Assembly (NCBI GenBank): GCA_029881635.1
Contig: JAOUMG010000059.1
Coordinates: 1 to 8,353 of the forward strand
Direction: 5' to 3'
DNA length: 8,353 nt
Source of the DNA: Paracoccaceae bacterium
GTDB taxonomy: Bacteria; Pseudomonadota; Alphaproteobacteria; Rhodobacterales; Rhodobacteraceae
Part shown: in pieces, positions 1 to 6,270 of the stretch
Layout of the letters: every line of letters starts with the position of its first letter
Position numbering within the stretch: position 1 is the stretch's first letter
The notes under the pieces: generated by a model
Database searches by the model: none
What the model was told of the DNA's origin: nothing
What the model saw: only the letters and a program-made list of their open reading frames with translations
Position numbers and translations under genes: made by a program

Positions 1-1
1 C

Positions 2-412
2 CGCCAGATTGTCGATGAAGCGCTGCGCCTTTACCCACCGGCTGCGTTTCTGTCGCGCACCGCGCGCAAGGCGGACACGCTTTGCGGGCGCGAGGTTCGC
101 AAAGGCGATACCGTGATGCTGCCGATCTATGCCCTGCACCGCAACCATCTGCTTTGGCCCGATCCGCACCGCTTTGATCCGGATCGCTTTGCCGACCCCA
201 AGGCGATTGACCGATTTGCCTATCTGCCCTTTGGTGACGGTCCGCGCATCTGCATCGGTGCGTCTTTTGCCTTGCAGGAGGCGGTGATCATCCTTGCCAC
301 CTTGCTGTCACGGTTCCGGTTTTCGCGCGTTCCCGGGCGCGACCCCAAGCCGGTGCTGATCCTGACGCTGCGTCCGGAGGGTGGCGTCTGGCTGAAGGTT
401 GAGCCTGCGTGA
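2..412 (+). CDS. Cytochrome P450, C-terminal part (5' end outside window)
   Basis: This is the C-terminal 136 residues of a heme-thiolate monooxygenase; the reading frame is open to the left edge. Seen directly: an ExxR motif (Glu6-Ala-Leu-Arg9 of the fragment, bases 17-28), which in P450s forms the K-helix salt bridge; a PERF-like loop (FDPDRF); and the heme-binding loop FGDGPRICIG, with the axial cysteine codon at 251-253. The usual helix after the Cys loop and a short beta-rich tail follow, so the C-terminus looks complete. The oxygen-activating I-helix lies outside the window, so substrate and subfamily cannot be given. P450s of this kind are cytosolic or peripheral and need a reductase or ferredoxin partner, none of which is visible here. 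The next gene starts 86 nt after the stop and has its own candidate promoter, so the two need not be one operon. Confidence 0.95.
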   Translation, partial: RQIVDEALRLYPPAAFLSRTARKADTLCGREVRKGDTVMLPIYALHRNHLLWPDPHRFDPDRFADPKAIDRFAYLPFGDGPRICIGASFALQEAVIILATLLSRFRFSRVPGRDPKPVLILTLRPEGGVWLKVEPA

Positions 413-440
413 CCGATTTTCGCCGATTTTCCCCCTATTT

Positions 441-468
441 TTGAAAACTTGCCGTTTCCTACTATCCT
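441..468 (+). promoter_or_regulatory. Candidate sigma70 promoter for the DUF533 gene
   Basis: A -35-like TTGAAA (441-446, 5 of 6 to consensus) is separated by 16 nt from a -10-like TATCCT (463-468, 4 of 6). It lies in the 86-nt gap after the P450 stop, about 30 nt upstream of the ATG at 499. The immediate upstream sequence is unusually T-rich and holds two copies of CCGATTTTC (413-421 and 423-431). Called from consensus match and position only. Confidence 0.45.
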
Positions 469-498
469 TCAGTCAGAAGTTTGCAGGGAGGATTCGAT

Positions 499-1350
499 AT
501 GAGCCTGATGGGAACATTGGCCAAAGTGGCGATTGGCGTGGCCGTGGCCAAAGGTGTCGGCGCGATGGTGCAGAACCGGGCGGGCAGTGCCCCTGCCCCA
601 AATGCCGGAAGTGGTGGCATGTTTGGTGGGACGCATTCGCCGGGCGGAAAATCGACCGGCCTTGAAGACATGATGAGCGACATATTGGGCGGCGGTAATA
701 CAAGAGCCAGCAGCCCATCGGATAGGGCGTCCCAAGGCGGATTGGGCGGATTGCTGGAAGAGCTTGCTGGCAACCGCCCGGCACCGGAACCCCGTCAGAC
801 CGGCGGGATGCCACGTGGCGGGCTCGACGATATCATTGGCGGATTAGGGGGTGCCGGTGGTGGCCTTGGGGAGCTTCTCGGGGGGCTGCTGGGTGGTAAA
901 TTGGCCGACGTCGGCGCTGCTGAAACCGGCTTTGGGGATATCCTGAACCAATCCATGCGCAACCGGGGCGAGCCGAAAATCAAGCCCACCGCTCAGCAGG
1001 ACGCTGTTGCGGCACTGATGTTGCGGGCAATGATTCAGGCAGCCAAATCCGACGGCAAGATCGATGCCGAGGAAAAGCGCAAACTGCTGAGCAATCTTGG
1101 CGATGTATCAGCAGAGGAGAAGCGTTTTGTCGAAAGCGAGCTGGCCTCTGCGGTGGATGTGCAAGGACTGGCCAGACAGGTGCCAAATGGCCTTGAGGCG
1201 CAGGTCTACACGATGTCGGTCATGGCCATTAATCTGGATAACAAGGCCGAAGCGCAGTACCTGCATCAGCTGGCCGGAGCCATGGGCATCAACCAGAAAA
1301 ATGTGAACCACATCCATGCGCGTCTGGGCGTTCCGGCCCTTTACGCCTGA
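499..1350 (+). CDS. DUF533 / TerB-like protein with glycine-rich repeat linker
   Basis: A 283-residue protein of the DUF533 (YebE-like) family, often labelled 'tellurite resistance TerB family'; the biochemical role of the family is unknown. Three parts are visible. Residues 1-25 are an uncharged, Ala/Val/Gly-rich hydrophobic or amphipathic helix (MSLMGTLAKVAIGVAVAKG) that could associate with the membrane. Residues about 26-160 are a low-complexity Gly/Pro/Ser linker carrying several short repeats of the type L-x-(D/E/L)-hydrophobic-hydrophobic...GG. Residues about 165-283 are an all-helical TerB-like domain with an acidic DGKIDAEEK loop (185-193) and a second DNKAEAQ loop (247-253), as expected for the paired metal-binding-like loops of that fold. 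The ATG at 499 is chosen because AGGGAGG lies about 7 nt upstream; an in-frame TTG at 481 would absorb that site. Transcribed convergently with parC. No other ter genes are nearby, so a tellurite role is not supported by context. Confidence 0.9.
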   Translation: MSLMGTLAKVAIGVAVAKGVGAMVQNRAGSAPAPNAGSGGMFGGTHSPGGKSTGLEDMMSDILGGGNTRASSPSDRASQGGLGGLLEELAGNRPAPEPRQTGGMPRGGLDDIIGGLGGAGGGLGELLGGLLGGKLADVGAAETGFGDILNQSMRNRGEPKIKPTAQQDAVAALMLRAMIQAAKSDGKIDAEEKRKLLSNLGDVSAEEKRFVESELASAVDVQGLARQVPNGLEAQVYTMSVMAINLDNKAEAQYLHQLAGAMGINQKNVNHIHARLGVPALYA

Positions 1351-1392
1351 TCCGCGCAGGGTCCGGAAACCTGACAACGGTCAGAGCGTTGA

Positions 1393-1450
1393 AACAGAAA
1401 TCATGCTGAAGTCGGTTGATTTCTGTTGCCTGCTTTTCGGGGAAACCCCG
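1393..1450. terminator. Stem-loops between convergent DUF533 gene and parC (possible bidirectional terminator)
   Basis: The 108-nt gap between the two stop codons holds a perfect 11-bp inverted repeat, AACAGAAATCA (1393-1403) and TGATTTCTGTT (1417-1427), with a 13-nt loop. It is followed by a short GC hairpin, CGGGG-AAA-CCCCG (1438-1450). The T-runs nearby are short and interrupted (GCTTTT at 1432-1437 on the + side; CTGTTTC on the - side), so this is a weaker case than a textbook intrinsic terminator. The symmetric position between two 3' ends suggests it serves both genes. Confidence 0.45.
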
Positions 1451-1458
1451 GATTAGCC

Positions 1459-3777
1459 CTAGGTAAAACGGTTGTCGCGCGGAAAGCCGCGCGGTGCCAT
1501 ACGGCCGGCGCTGGCGCGTTTGGAAACCCATTCCACCAGTTCGGTTTCGGTTCGGGTACGTCCCGCCGGGTCTTTCCAGCTTAACCCCTCGGCAAGATCA
1601 AAAGTGGTCGCATCCGAAAGACCGCCATCTTTGTATTTCTGCAACCGAACGCCTTTGCCACGTGCCATTTCCGGCAGCTCGTCGAGCGGGAAGATCAGCA
1701 CTTTGCGGTTTTGGCCCACGACGGCGACATGGTCGCCCTGAACGATCCGGCAAACCTGCGCCTTGACCCCATCGCGGGTGTTCAGCACGACCTTCCCGGC
1801 GCGGGTCTGGGCCACGACTTCGTCGGCAGGCACGACAAATCCATCGCCTTCGCTGGACGCCAGCAGATATTTAGCCCCTGCCCGGTAGATGAGCAGATCG
1901 ACAATGTCGGATTCGTTCGGCAGATCGACCATCAATCGAACCGGTTCGCCCATACCGCGACCACCGGGCAGGTTGGCGCCAAGAATGGTATAAAACCGGC
2001 CATTGCTGCCAAATAGCAGGATCTTGTCGGTGGTTTCGGCGTGGAAGGTAAAGCGGCCTTCGTCGCCATCCTTGAATTTGACTTCGGCATCCAGCGGCTG
2101 ATGCCCTTTCATCGCCCGTATCCAGCCCATTTTCGAGCAGATGACGGTGATCGGTTCACGCTCGATCATTGCTTCAAGCGGAACTTCCTCCACCTCGCCC
2201 GCTTCGGCAAACTGGGTGCGGCGCGCACCGCCGGGGGCGTCGCGGCCAAAAACCTTTCGGGTTTCGCGCAACTGATCGGCGATTTTCGTCCATTGCAGGG
2301 TCTGACTGCCCAACAGGTCGTCCAGTTCCGCGCGTTCAAGCATGAGCGCGTCCTGCTCTTTCAACAGCTCAATCTCTTCGAGCCGCCGCAAGGACCGCAG
2401 GCGCATGTTCAGGACCGCTTCGGCCTGAATCTCTGTCAGGCCCAGCGCATCATCCGCATGTGGCATAACAAGGGGTGAGATATAGTCTTTTTCAGAAGCC
2501 GCGCGGGCCTGTTTTCGCCCCCAATCCTCGGCCTGAAGGGCGGCCTTCGGGTCATCGTCATAGCGGATAATGTCAATCACCCGGTCGAGGTTGAGAAAGG
2601 CGGTGATAAAGCCTTCCAGAACCTCCAGCCGGTGGTCGATCTTTTCCATCCGGTGCTGGGACCGGCGGACCAGCACTTCGCGCCGGTGATCGAGGAAGGC
2701 GCGCAGTACCTCTTTCAAGCTGCACACCTTGGGTGTGCGCCCGTCGATCAGCACATTCATGTTGAGCGAGAATCGAGTCTCCAGATCGGAGTTGCGAAAC
2801 AACATGCCCATCAACATTTCAGGTTCGACATTCTTGGATCGCGGCTCCAGCACGATGCGGATGTCATCGGCGCTCTCATCGCGGACATCCGCCAAAAGCG
2901 GAACCTTCTTGGTCTGGATCACCTCGGCCAGCCGTTCAATCAACTTGGATTTCTGGACCTGATAGGGGATTTCGGTCACGATGATATTCCAGGTACCCCT
3001 GCCCTGATCCTCCACTTCCCATTTCGCGCGCAAACGGAACGCCCCGCGCCCGGTGCGGTAGGCCTCAAGAATGTTTTCGCGCGGCTCAACGATCACGCCA
3101 CCGGTGGGAAAATCAGGCCCCGGAACGAATCCCACCAGCGTTTCATCGCGTGCGTCAGGCGATTTGATCAGATGCAGGCAGGCATCGATCAACTCATGCA
3201 GGTTGTGCGGCGGGATGTTTGTGGCCATGCCGACGGCAATACCCGAGGAACCATTGGCCAGCAGGTTCGGGAAGGCGGCCGGCAGCACGACCGGTTCCTC
3301 CAGTGTACCGTCATAGTTGGGGCGGTAATCGACCGCGTTTTCGGCCAGACCTTCCATCAGCGCCTCGGATGCGGCGGTCAGGCGGGCCTCTGTATAGCGG
3401 GCGGCGGCGGGATTATCGCCATCGATATTGCCGAAATTGCCCTGCCCATCAACCAGCGGGTAGCGCATGTTGAAATCCTGCGCGAGCCGGGCCATCGCGT
3501 CATAGATCGCGGCATCACCGTGGGGGTGATAATTCCCCATCACATCGCCCGAAATCTTGGCGGATTTGCGAAAGCCACCGGTCGGGCTGAGTTTGAGTTC
3601 GCGCATCGCGTAGAGAATGCGCCTGTGGACAGGCTTCAGCCCGTCGCGCGCATCCGGCAGCGCCCGGTGCATGATCGTCGAGAGCGCATAGGTCAGATAG
3701 CGTTCGCCGATCGCACGAGACAGCGGTTCTGACAGCGCTACGGGCAGGATATTGGGGTCATCGGGTTCGTCGCTCAT
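1459..3777 (-). CDS. parC: DNA topoisomerase IV subunit A (ParC)
   Basis: Subunit A of the ParC2ParE2 type II topoisomerase, which decatenates daughter chromosomes and relaxes supercoils. The protein is 772 residues; E. coli ParC is 752. Visible in order: the N-terminal winged-helix breakage-reunion domain with [11 protein letters not shown] (48-58), the quinolone region [11 protein letters not shown] (83-93), the catalytic Arg127-Tyr128 (RYTEARLT), the tower and coiled-coil arms (about 350-490), and a C-terminal beta-pinwheel (from about 500) with a weak GyrA-box-like [10 protein letters not shown] full canonical GyrA box is absent, which with the ParC-type N-terminus argues for ParC rather than GyrA. 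ATG at 3777 (MSDEPDDPN) is chosen; it lacks a strong Shine-Dalgarno, but the upstream in-frame GTG at 3825 has none either and adds 16 residues with no family look. Ala89 replaces the Ser that contacts quinolones in E. coli (Ser80). ParE is not in the window, so the subunit genes are unlinked. Confidence 0.97.
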   Translation of the reverse strand: MSDEPDDPNILPVALSEPLSRAIGERYLTYALSTIMHRALPDARDGLKPVHRRILYAMRELKLSPTGGFRKSAKISGDVMGNYHPHGDAAIYDAMARLAQDFNMRYPLVDGQGNFGNIDGDNPAAARYTEARLTAASEALMEGLAENAVDYRPNYDGTLEEPVVLPAAFPNLLANGSSGIAVGMATNIPPHNLHELIDACLHLIKSPDARDETLVGFVPGPDFPTGGVIVEPRENILEAYRTGRGAFRLRAKWEVEDQGRGTWNIIVTEIPYQVQKSKLIERLAEVIQTKKVPLLADVRDESADDIRIVLEPRSKNVEPEMLMGMLFRNSDLETRFSLNMNVLIDGRTPKVCSLKEVLRAFLDHRREVLVRRSQHRMEKIDHRLEVLEGFITAFLNLDRVIDIIRYDDDPKAALQAEDWGRKQARAASEKDYISPLVMPHADDALGLTEIQAEAVLNMRLRSLRRLEEIELLKEQDALMLERAELDDLLGSQTLQWTKIADQLRETRKVFGRDAPGGARRTQFAEAGEVEEVPLEAMIEREPITVICSKMGWIRAMKGHQPLDAEVKFKDGDEGRFTFHAETTDKILLFGSNGRFYTILGANLPGGRGMGEPVRLMVDLPNESDIVDLLIYRAGAKYLLASSEGDGFVVPADEVVAQTRAGKVVLNTRDGVKAQVCRIVQGDHVAVVGQNRKVLIFPLDELPEMARGKGVRLQKYKDGGLSDATTFDLAEGLSWKDPAGRTRTETELVEWVSKRASAGRMAPRGFPRDNRFT

Positions 3778-4214
3778 GTATGTGGTGTAATTCGCACCTG
3801 CCACCGGGTCCAGACGGAAATTCACTCTTTGCGGGGAGGAGCGTGCAATCTTTCCCCGTGAGGGGGGATGCCTGGCCGTCTAGAGATGGGACAGTTGGAT
3901 TTAACAAATGCCGAGGGCAAGGTGTTAACGAGGTTGGCTTTGTTTCTGGGGGCGGTATTCTTGCTGTTTCAGGCGGGTATCCGCGGACCAGTGCCGGAAA
4001 CAAAGGCACAAATCGGCACAATGGCTGAACAGCCTTCCGAGTGACCTGACCCAGCGGTCGCTTGCCACAACGCGCAAATCCAAATAAGCGAAATTCGTAC
4101 CGGGCAATAAAGTTTCGACGTGTTGAGACGGTCTGATCTGTTTTGATGCGCAGAGGTTCCGCTGTTTCAGGCAACCCAGCAGTTCCCCGGGCCAGAAACG
4201 AACGCGAGGCAGGC
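3778..4214. other. Divergent intergenic region between parC and the SDR gene
   Basis: This 437-nt gap separates parC (leftward) from the SDR gene (rightward). It must hold the parC promoter, but I found no convincing -35/-10 pair on the - strand; TTGCAC near 3846-3851 has no good -10 partner. A possible small + strand gene occupies 3868-4044 and is described separately. From 4045 to 4214 I see no gene, no strong hairpin and no promoter I would call with confidence. I see no tRNA-like fold. The region is somewhat less GC-rich than the flanking genes. Confidence 0.6.
3868..4044 (+). CDS. Possible small single-pass membrane protein, 58 aa (unrecognised)
   Basis: I do not recognise this protein. 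Two in-frame ATGs are possible: 3868 (58 residues, beginning [11 protein letters not shown]) and 3886 (52 residues, beginning [11 protein letters not shown]). An in-frame stop at 3859-3861 limits it upstream. It reads as a polar N-terminus, one hydrophobic helix ([16 protein letters not shown], about residues 23-38 of the long form) with a flanking Arg, then a polar tail ending EQPSE: a small membrane-protein layout. In the short form 31 of 52 codons end in G or C, which is compatible with a real gene here but not proof. A G-rich ribosome site (GAGG, 3860-3863) lies 4 nt before the first ATG and is inside a small hairpin; the second ATG has no clear site. It is divergent from parC and about 170 nt before the SDR gene. 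A chance ORF remains possible. Confidence 0.42.
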   Translation: MPGRLEMGQLDLTNAEGKVLTRLALFLGAVFLLFQAGIRGPVPETKAQIGTMAEQPSE

Positions 4215-5045
4215 ATGACGAGATCCATATTAATAACCGGCTGCTCTTCGGGTATCGGGTATGACGCGGCGCACGGGCTCAAGGCTGCCGGGTGGCGTGT
4301 CTTTGCCACCTGCCGTGCCGAGGCGGATTGCGAGCGGCTGCGTGGCGAGGGGTTGGAAAGTTTCAGGCTGGACTATTCCGACGAAAAAAACATGGCCGAA
4401 GCGCTGACCGAGGCGTTGGCTCGAACCGGCGGCACACTGGATGCGCTTTTCAATAACGGGGCCTATGGCTGCCCCGGTGCGGTCGAAGATCTGCCGACGG
4501 GTGCGCTTCGCGAAATATTCGAGACCAATCTGTTTGGATATCATGAACTGACGCGCCTCGTGATCCCGGTTATGCGGGCGCAGGGCCATGGCCGGATCGT
4601 TAACTGTTCATCGGTTCTGGGCTTTGTCGGCATGCGTTGGCGTGGCGCCTATGTGGCCACCAAATACGCCATGGAGGGGCTGACGGATGTGATGCGCCTT
4701 GAAATGTCCGATACACCGATCAAGGTGATCTTGATTGAACCGGGTCCGATAACCAGCCGCATCCGCGAAAACTCGGTCCCGCATTTTGAGCGCTGGATAA
4801 ACTGGCAGGAGAGCCCGAGAGCAGACCAGTACCGGGCCAGTCTGCTGAAACGTCTCTATGACGCAAAAACCAAGCCAGACAGGTTCGAGTTACCGGCGAG
4901 CGCCGTTACCGCCAAACTCTTGCGCGCCTTGGAAAGCCCCAACCCCAAACCGCGCTACTACGTCACCGTGCCGACCTACGCCATGGGATTTGCGCGCCGC
5001 TTGCTGTCTTCGCGCGCGCTCGATTGGGTTCTGGCCAGATCGTGA
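4215..5045 (+). CDS. Classical SDR family NAD(P)-dependent oxidoreductase
   Basis: A 276-residue short-chain dehydrogenase/reductase that would oxidise or reduce an alcohol/carbonyl pair in the cytosol; the substrate cannot be read from sequence. Seen: the Rossmann glycine motif TGCSSGIG (8-15), Arg34 after the second beta strand (FATCR), which usually favours NADP(H), Asn80-Asn81 in the structural NNGAYG motif (classical NNAG slightly altered), the active-site Asn105, Ser133, Tyr146 and Lys150 (YVATK), and the cofactor-binding PG at 176-177. Ser and Tyr are 13 residues apart, as in classical SDRs. The long tail after residue 185 resembles the 17-beta-hydroxysteroid-dehydrogenase-like group. 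Start at 4215 is chosen because GAGG (4206-4209) sits 5 nt upstream and MTRSILITG begins the first beta strand; an upstream TTG at 4143 would add 24 residues of non-family sequence. The HIG1 gene follows after 67 nt. Confidence 0.94.
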   Translation: MTRSILITGCSSGIGYDAAHGLKAAGWRVFATCRAEADCERLRGEGLESFRLDYSDEKNMAEALTEALARTGGTLDALFNNGAYGCPGAVEDLPTGALREIFETNLFGYHELTRLVIPVMRAQGHGRIVNCSSVLGFVGMRWRGAYVATKYAMEGLTDVMRLEMSDTPIKVILIEPGPITSRIRENSVPHFERWINWQESPRADQYRASLLKRLYDAKTKPDRFELPASAVTAKLLRALESPNPKPRYYVTVPTYAMGFARRLLSSRALDWVLARS

Positions 5046-5048
5046 TCC

Positions 5049-5075
5049 CTGTGGCGCTGGCGCTGGGCGCCACGG
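5049..5075 (+). other. Stem-loop just after the SDR stop codon
   Basis: GTGGCGC (5051-5057) and GCGCCAC (5067-5073) form a perfect 7-bp stem with a 9-nt loop, extendable by a wobble pair and one C-G pair. It begins a few bases after the SDR stop. It is followed by CGGGG rather than a T-run, so it is not a standard intrinsic terminator. It could stabilise the SDR mRNA 3' end or reduce read-through into the HIG1 gene; this is inference. Confidence 0.35.
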
Positions 5076-5101
5076 CGGGGTAGAAGATGTCCGAAATCCG
5101 C

Positions 5102-5107
5102 AGGAGG
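5102..5107 (+). promoter_or_regulatory. Ribosome binding site deciding the TTG start of the HIG1 gene
   Basis: A full AGGAGG lies 5 nt upstream of TTG at 5113. No ATG or GTG in that frame is placed suitably nearby, and the protein from TTG begins exactly where the family N-terminus (M-A-K-D-P-L-F) would. This site is the main reason for choosing the TTG. Confidence 0.8.
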
Positions 5108-5112
5108 CTGTT

Positions 5113-5322
5113 TTGGCCAAAGACCCATTATTCCTGATTGCTGCATTTGCCTGCTTTGCCGTTCTGATCATCCTGATGATCGGGATCGGCGGCTTTGCCA
5201 AGGGCGGCGACTTCAATCGCAAGCACGCAAATCGCATCATGCGATACCGTATCATCGCGCAGGCGGTGGCGGTCGCGTTGATTCTGGTCTTTGTGTTCGC
5301 GCGCAATTTCGGGGGCAACTGA
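5113..5322 (+). CDS. HIG1-domain twin-transmembrane protein
   Basis: A 69-residue inner-membrane protein with two hydrophobic helices, about residues 6-27 (LFLIAAFACFAVLIILMIGI) and 47-63, joined by a short basic loop (NRKHANRIMRYR). The loop and start of helix two carry R-x-x-A-Q (Arg46 to Gln50), matching the conserved MRVxAQ stretch of HIG1 proteins such as mitochondrial HIGD1A/Rcf1. In mitochondria this family associates with respiratory complexes III and IV; the bacterial role is not established. By the positive-inside rule the basic loop should face the cytoplasm, leaving both ends periplasmic. Translation is taken from TTG at 5113, behind a perfect AGGAGG. Its TGA overlaps the ATG of the cobalamin adenosyltransferase by one base (5322), so the two genes are almost certainly co-transcribed and translationally coupled. 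Confidence 0.9.
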   Translation: MAKDPLFLIAAFACFAVLIILMIGIGGFAKGGDFNRKHANRIMRYRIIAQAVAVALILVFVFARNFGGN

Positions 5323-5894
5323 TGGTCGTTCTGAACAAGATCTACACAAGAACCGGCGATGCTGGCGAAACCGCACTTGGCAATGGCACCCGCGTGGCCA
5401 AATATTCGTTGCGCGTTGCAGCCTATGGCACTGTGGATGAAACAAACTCGGTTCTGGGACTAGCCCGCCAGCATTCGAAAGGTGAGTTTGACGCTGCCTT
5501 GGCGCGTATCCAGAACGATCTTTTTGATCTGGGCGCAGACCTTTGCCGGCCCGACATGGCCAAGGATGGCGAAGCCGGCTATCCGGTGCTGCGCATGGTA
5601 TCCGCGCAGGTGGATCGGCTGGAGGCGGAGATCGACGCGATGATCGCGCGCATGGAACCTTTGCGCAGCTTTATCCTGCCCGGCGGATCAGCTCTCGCGG
5701 CGCATCTGCATCATTGCCGCACGGTTTCACGGCGGGCTGAAAGGCTGGTTGTCGAACTGGCCGAGGCCGAGCCGATCAACGAAGCCGCCGTCAAATACCT
5801 CAACCGGTTATCCGACTGGTTCTTTGTGGCCGCACGCGCGGCCAATGATGACGGGCGCGCGGATGTGCTCTGGGTTCCGGGTGCGAACCGGTAA
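5322..5894 (+). CDS. PduO-type cob(I)alamin adenosyltransferase
   Basis: Transfers the 5'-deoxyadenosyl group of ATP to cob(I)alamin, giving adenosylcobalamin (EC 2.5.1.17), in the cytosol. At 190 residues it has the usual length of the PduO/MMAB family, which folds as a trimeric helical bundle. Seen: the N-terminal ATP loop YTRTGDAGET (8-17), the YGTVDETN segment (35-42), IQNDLFDLGADL (63-74), and the C-terminal active-site helices with CRTVSRRAER (132-141) and YLNRLSDWFF (159-168). Arg137/138, Asn161 and Asp165 fall where human MMAB has residues lost in cblB disease (Arg186-191 cluster, Asn214, Asp218). It is unrelated to the CobA/BtuR family. The likely client is methylmalonyl-CoA mutase or a related AdoCbl enzyme elsewhere in the genome. 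No other B12 gene is in the window. Its start overlaps the HIG1 stop by 1 nt. Confidence 0.95.
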   Translation: MVVLNKIYTRTGDAGETALGNGTRVAKYSLRVAAYGTVDETNSVLGLARQHSKGEFDAALARIQNDLFDLGADLCRPDMAKDGEAGYPVLRMVSAQVDRLEAEIDAMIARMEPLRSFILPGGSALAAHLHHCRTVSRRAERLVVELAEAEPINEAAVKYLNRLSDWFFVAARAANDDGRADVLWVPGANR

Positions 5895-5910
5895 GGCGTC
5901 AGGCCGGTTC
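5885..5910. terminator. Hairpin spanning two convergent stop codons
   Basis: GAACCGG (5885-5891) and CCGGTTC (5904-5910) form a perfect 7-bp stem. The 12-nt loop contains the TAA of the adenosyltransferase (5892-5894) and the TGA of the VOC gene (5899-5901 on the - strand). There is no T-run on either side, so any termination would not be classical intrinsic. The stem arms are also coding, so the pairing could be partly coincidental. Confidence 0.3.
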
Positions 5911-6264
5911 CCATAGCTCAATCGGGTTTCCTTCCGGATCGTTCAGCCAGGCAAAACGGCCGTTCGGATAGGGTGAATTCGGATCCCGCCTGACTTCGAT
6001 GCCCGCCGATTCCAGCTGGGCGATCATGGCATCCAGATCGGCCACGCGGAAGTTGAGCATGAACTGCTTTTCCTGATTGCCGAAGTAATCGGTGACCCTG
6101 TCGAAGGGTGCGAATACGGTTGGGCCGGCCTGCTGCTGCCAGCAGGGCGTATCATAATCCTTGGGAACGGTGTCGATGCCAAGATGGTCGCGGTACCATG
6201 CGGCCAGTTCCGATGTGTTATCAGACCTGAAGAAGAACCCGCCAAACCCGAGAACTTTTTGCAA
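5899..6264 (-). CDS. VOC (glyoxalase/bleomycin-resistance fold) family protein
   Basis: A 121-residue single-module vicinal-oxygen-chelate protein. Two beta-alpha-beta-beta-beta halves can be followed: residues 5-60 (GFGGFFFRSD, then AAWYRDHLGI) and 68-121 (MLNFRVADLDAMIAQLESAGIEV, abbreviated here to its ends, then LNDPEGNPIELWEP). Glu116 in NPIEL is at the usual C-terminal metal-ligand position. The first-strand ligand position, normally His, Gln or Glu, seems to be Phe or Arg here, so a metal-dependent activity is doubtful; it may bind a small molecule or be inactive. Start: TTG at 6264 is chosen, behind GGGAGGG with 6-nt spacing, and gives the family's normal length. ATG at 6294 or a start at 6357 would add 10 or 31 residues lacking family character. 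It is convergent with the adenosyltransferase (4 nt between stops) and divergent from etfB. Substrate unknown. Confidence 0.86.
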   Translation of the reverse strand: MQKVLGFGGFFFRSDNTSELAAWYRDHLGIDTVPKDYDTPCWQQQAGPTVFAPFDRVTDYFGNQEKQFMLNFRVADLDAMIAQLESAGIEVRRDPNSPYPNGRFAWLNDPEGNPIELWEPA

Positions 6265-6270
6265 ATTCCG

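Noticed and set aside
481..498. Upstream TTG start for the DUF533 gene
   Set aside because: It would place the AGGGAGG ribosome site inside the coding region; the ATG at 499 has this site at ideal spacing.
462..814. Three overlapping - strand frames opposite the DUF533 gene
   Set aside because: They mirror the glycine-rich linker (giving Pro-rich peptides) and lack family resemblance.
2632..3732. A 366-codon open frame on the + strand inside parC
   Set aside because: It lies wholly antisense to a clear ParC; its His/Gln/Arg-rich translation has no family look, and long antisense frames are expected opposite GC-rich genes.
3778..3825. Upstream GTG start for parC adding 16 residues
   Set aside because: No Shine-Dalgarno before the GTG, and the added residues do not match the usual ParC N-terminus, which begins at MSDEPDD.
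3846..3900. Possible parC promoter on the - strand (TTGCAC near 3846-3851)
   Set aside because: Neither 17- nor 18-nt spacing gives a -10 better than 3 of 6.
4143..4214. Upstream TTG start for the SDR gene
   Set aside because: Adds 24 residues before the first Rossmann strand without a ribosome site; GAGG supports 4215.
3758..4309. A 183-codon - strand frame across the parC-SDR gap
   Set aside because: It overlaps the starts of both flanking genes, has a Pro/Arg-rich composition with no domain and no ribosome site, and conflicts with the better-supported SDR start.
4858..5112. N-terminal extension of the HIG1 frame back into the SDR gene
   Set aside because: This part is an out-of-frame shadow of the SDR coding region; the true start is fixed by AGGAGG and TTG at 5113.
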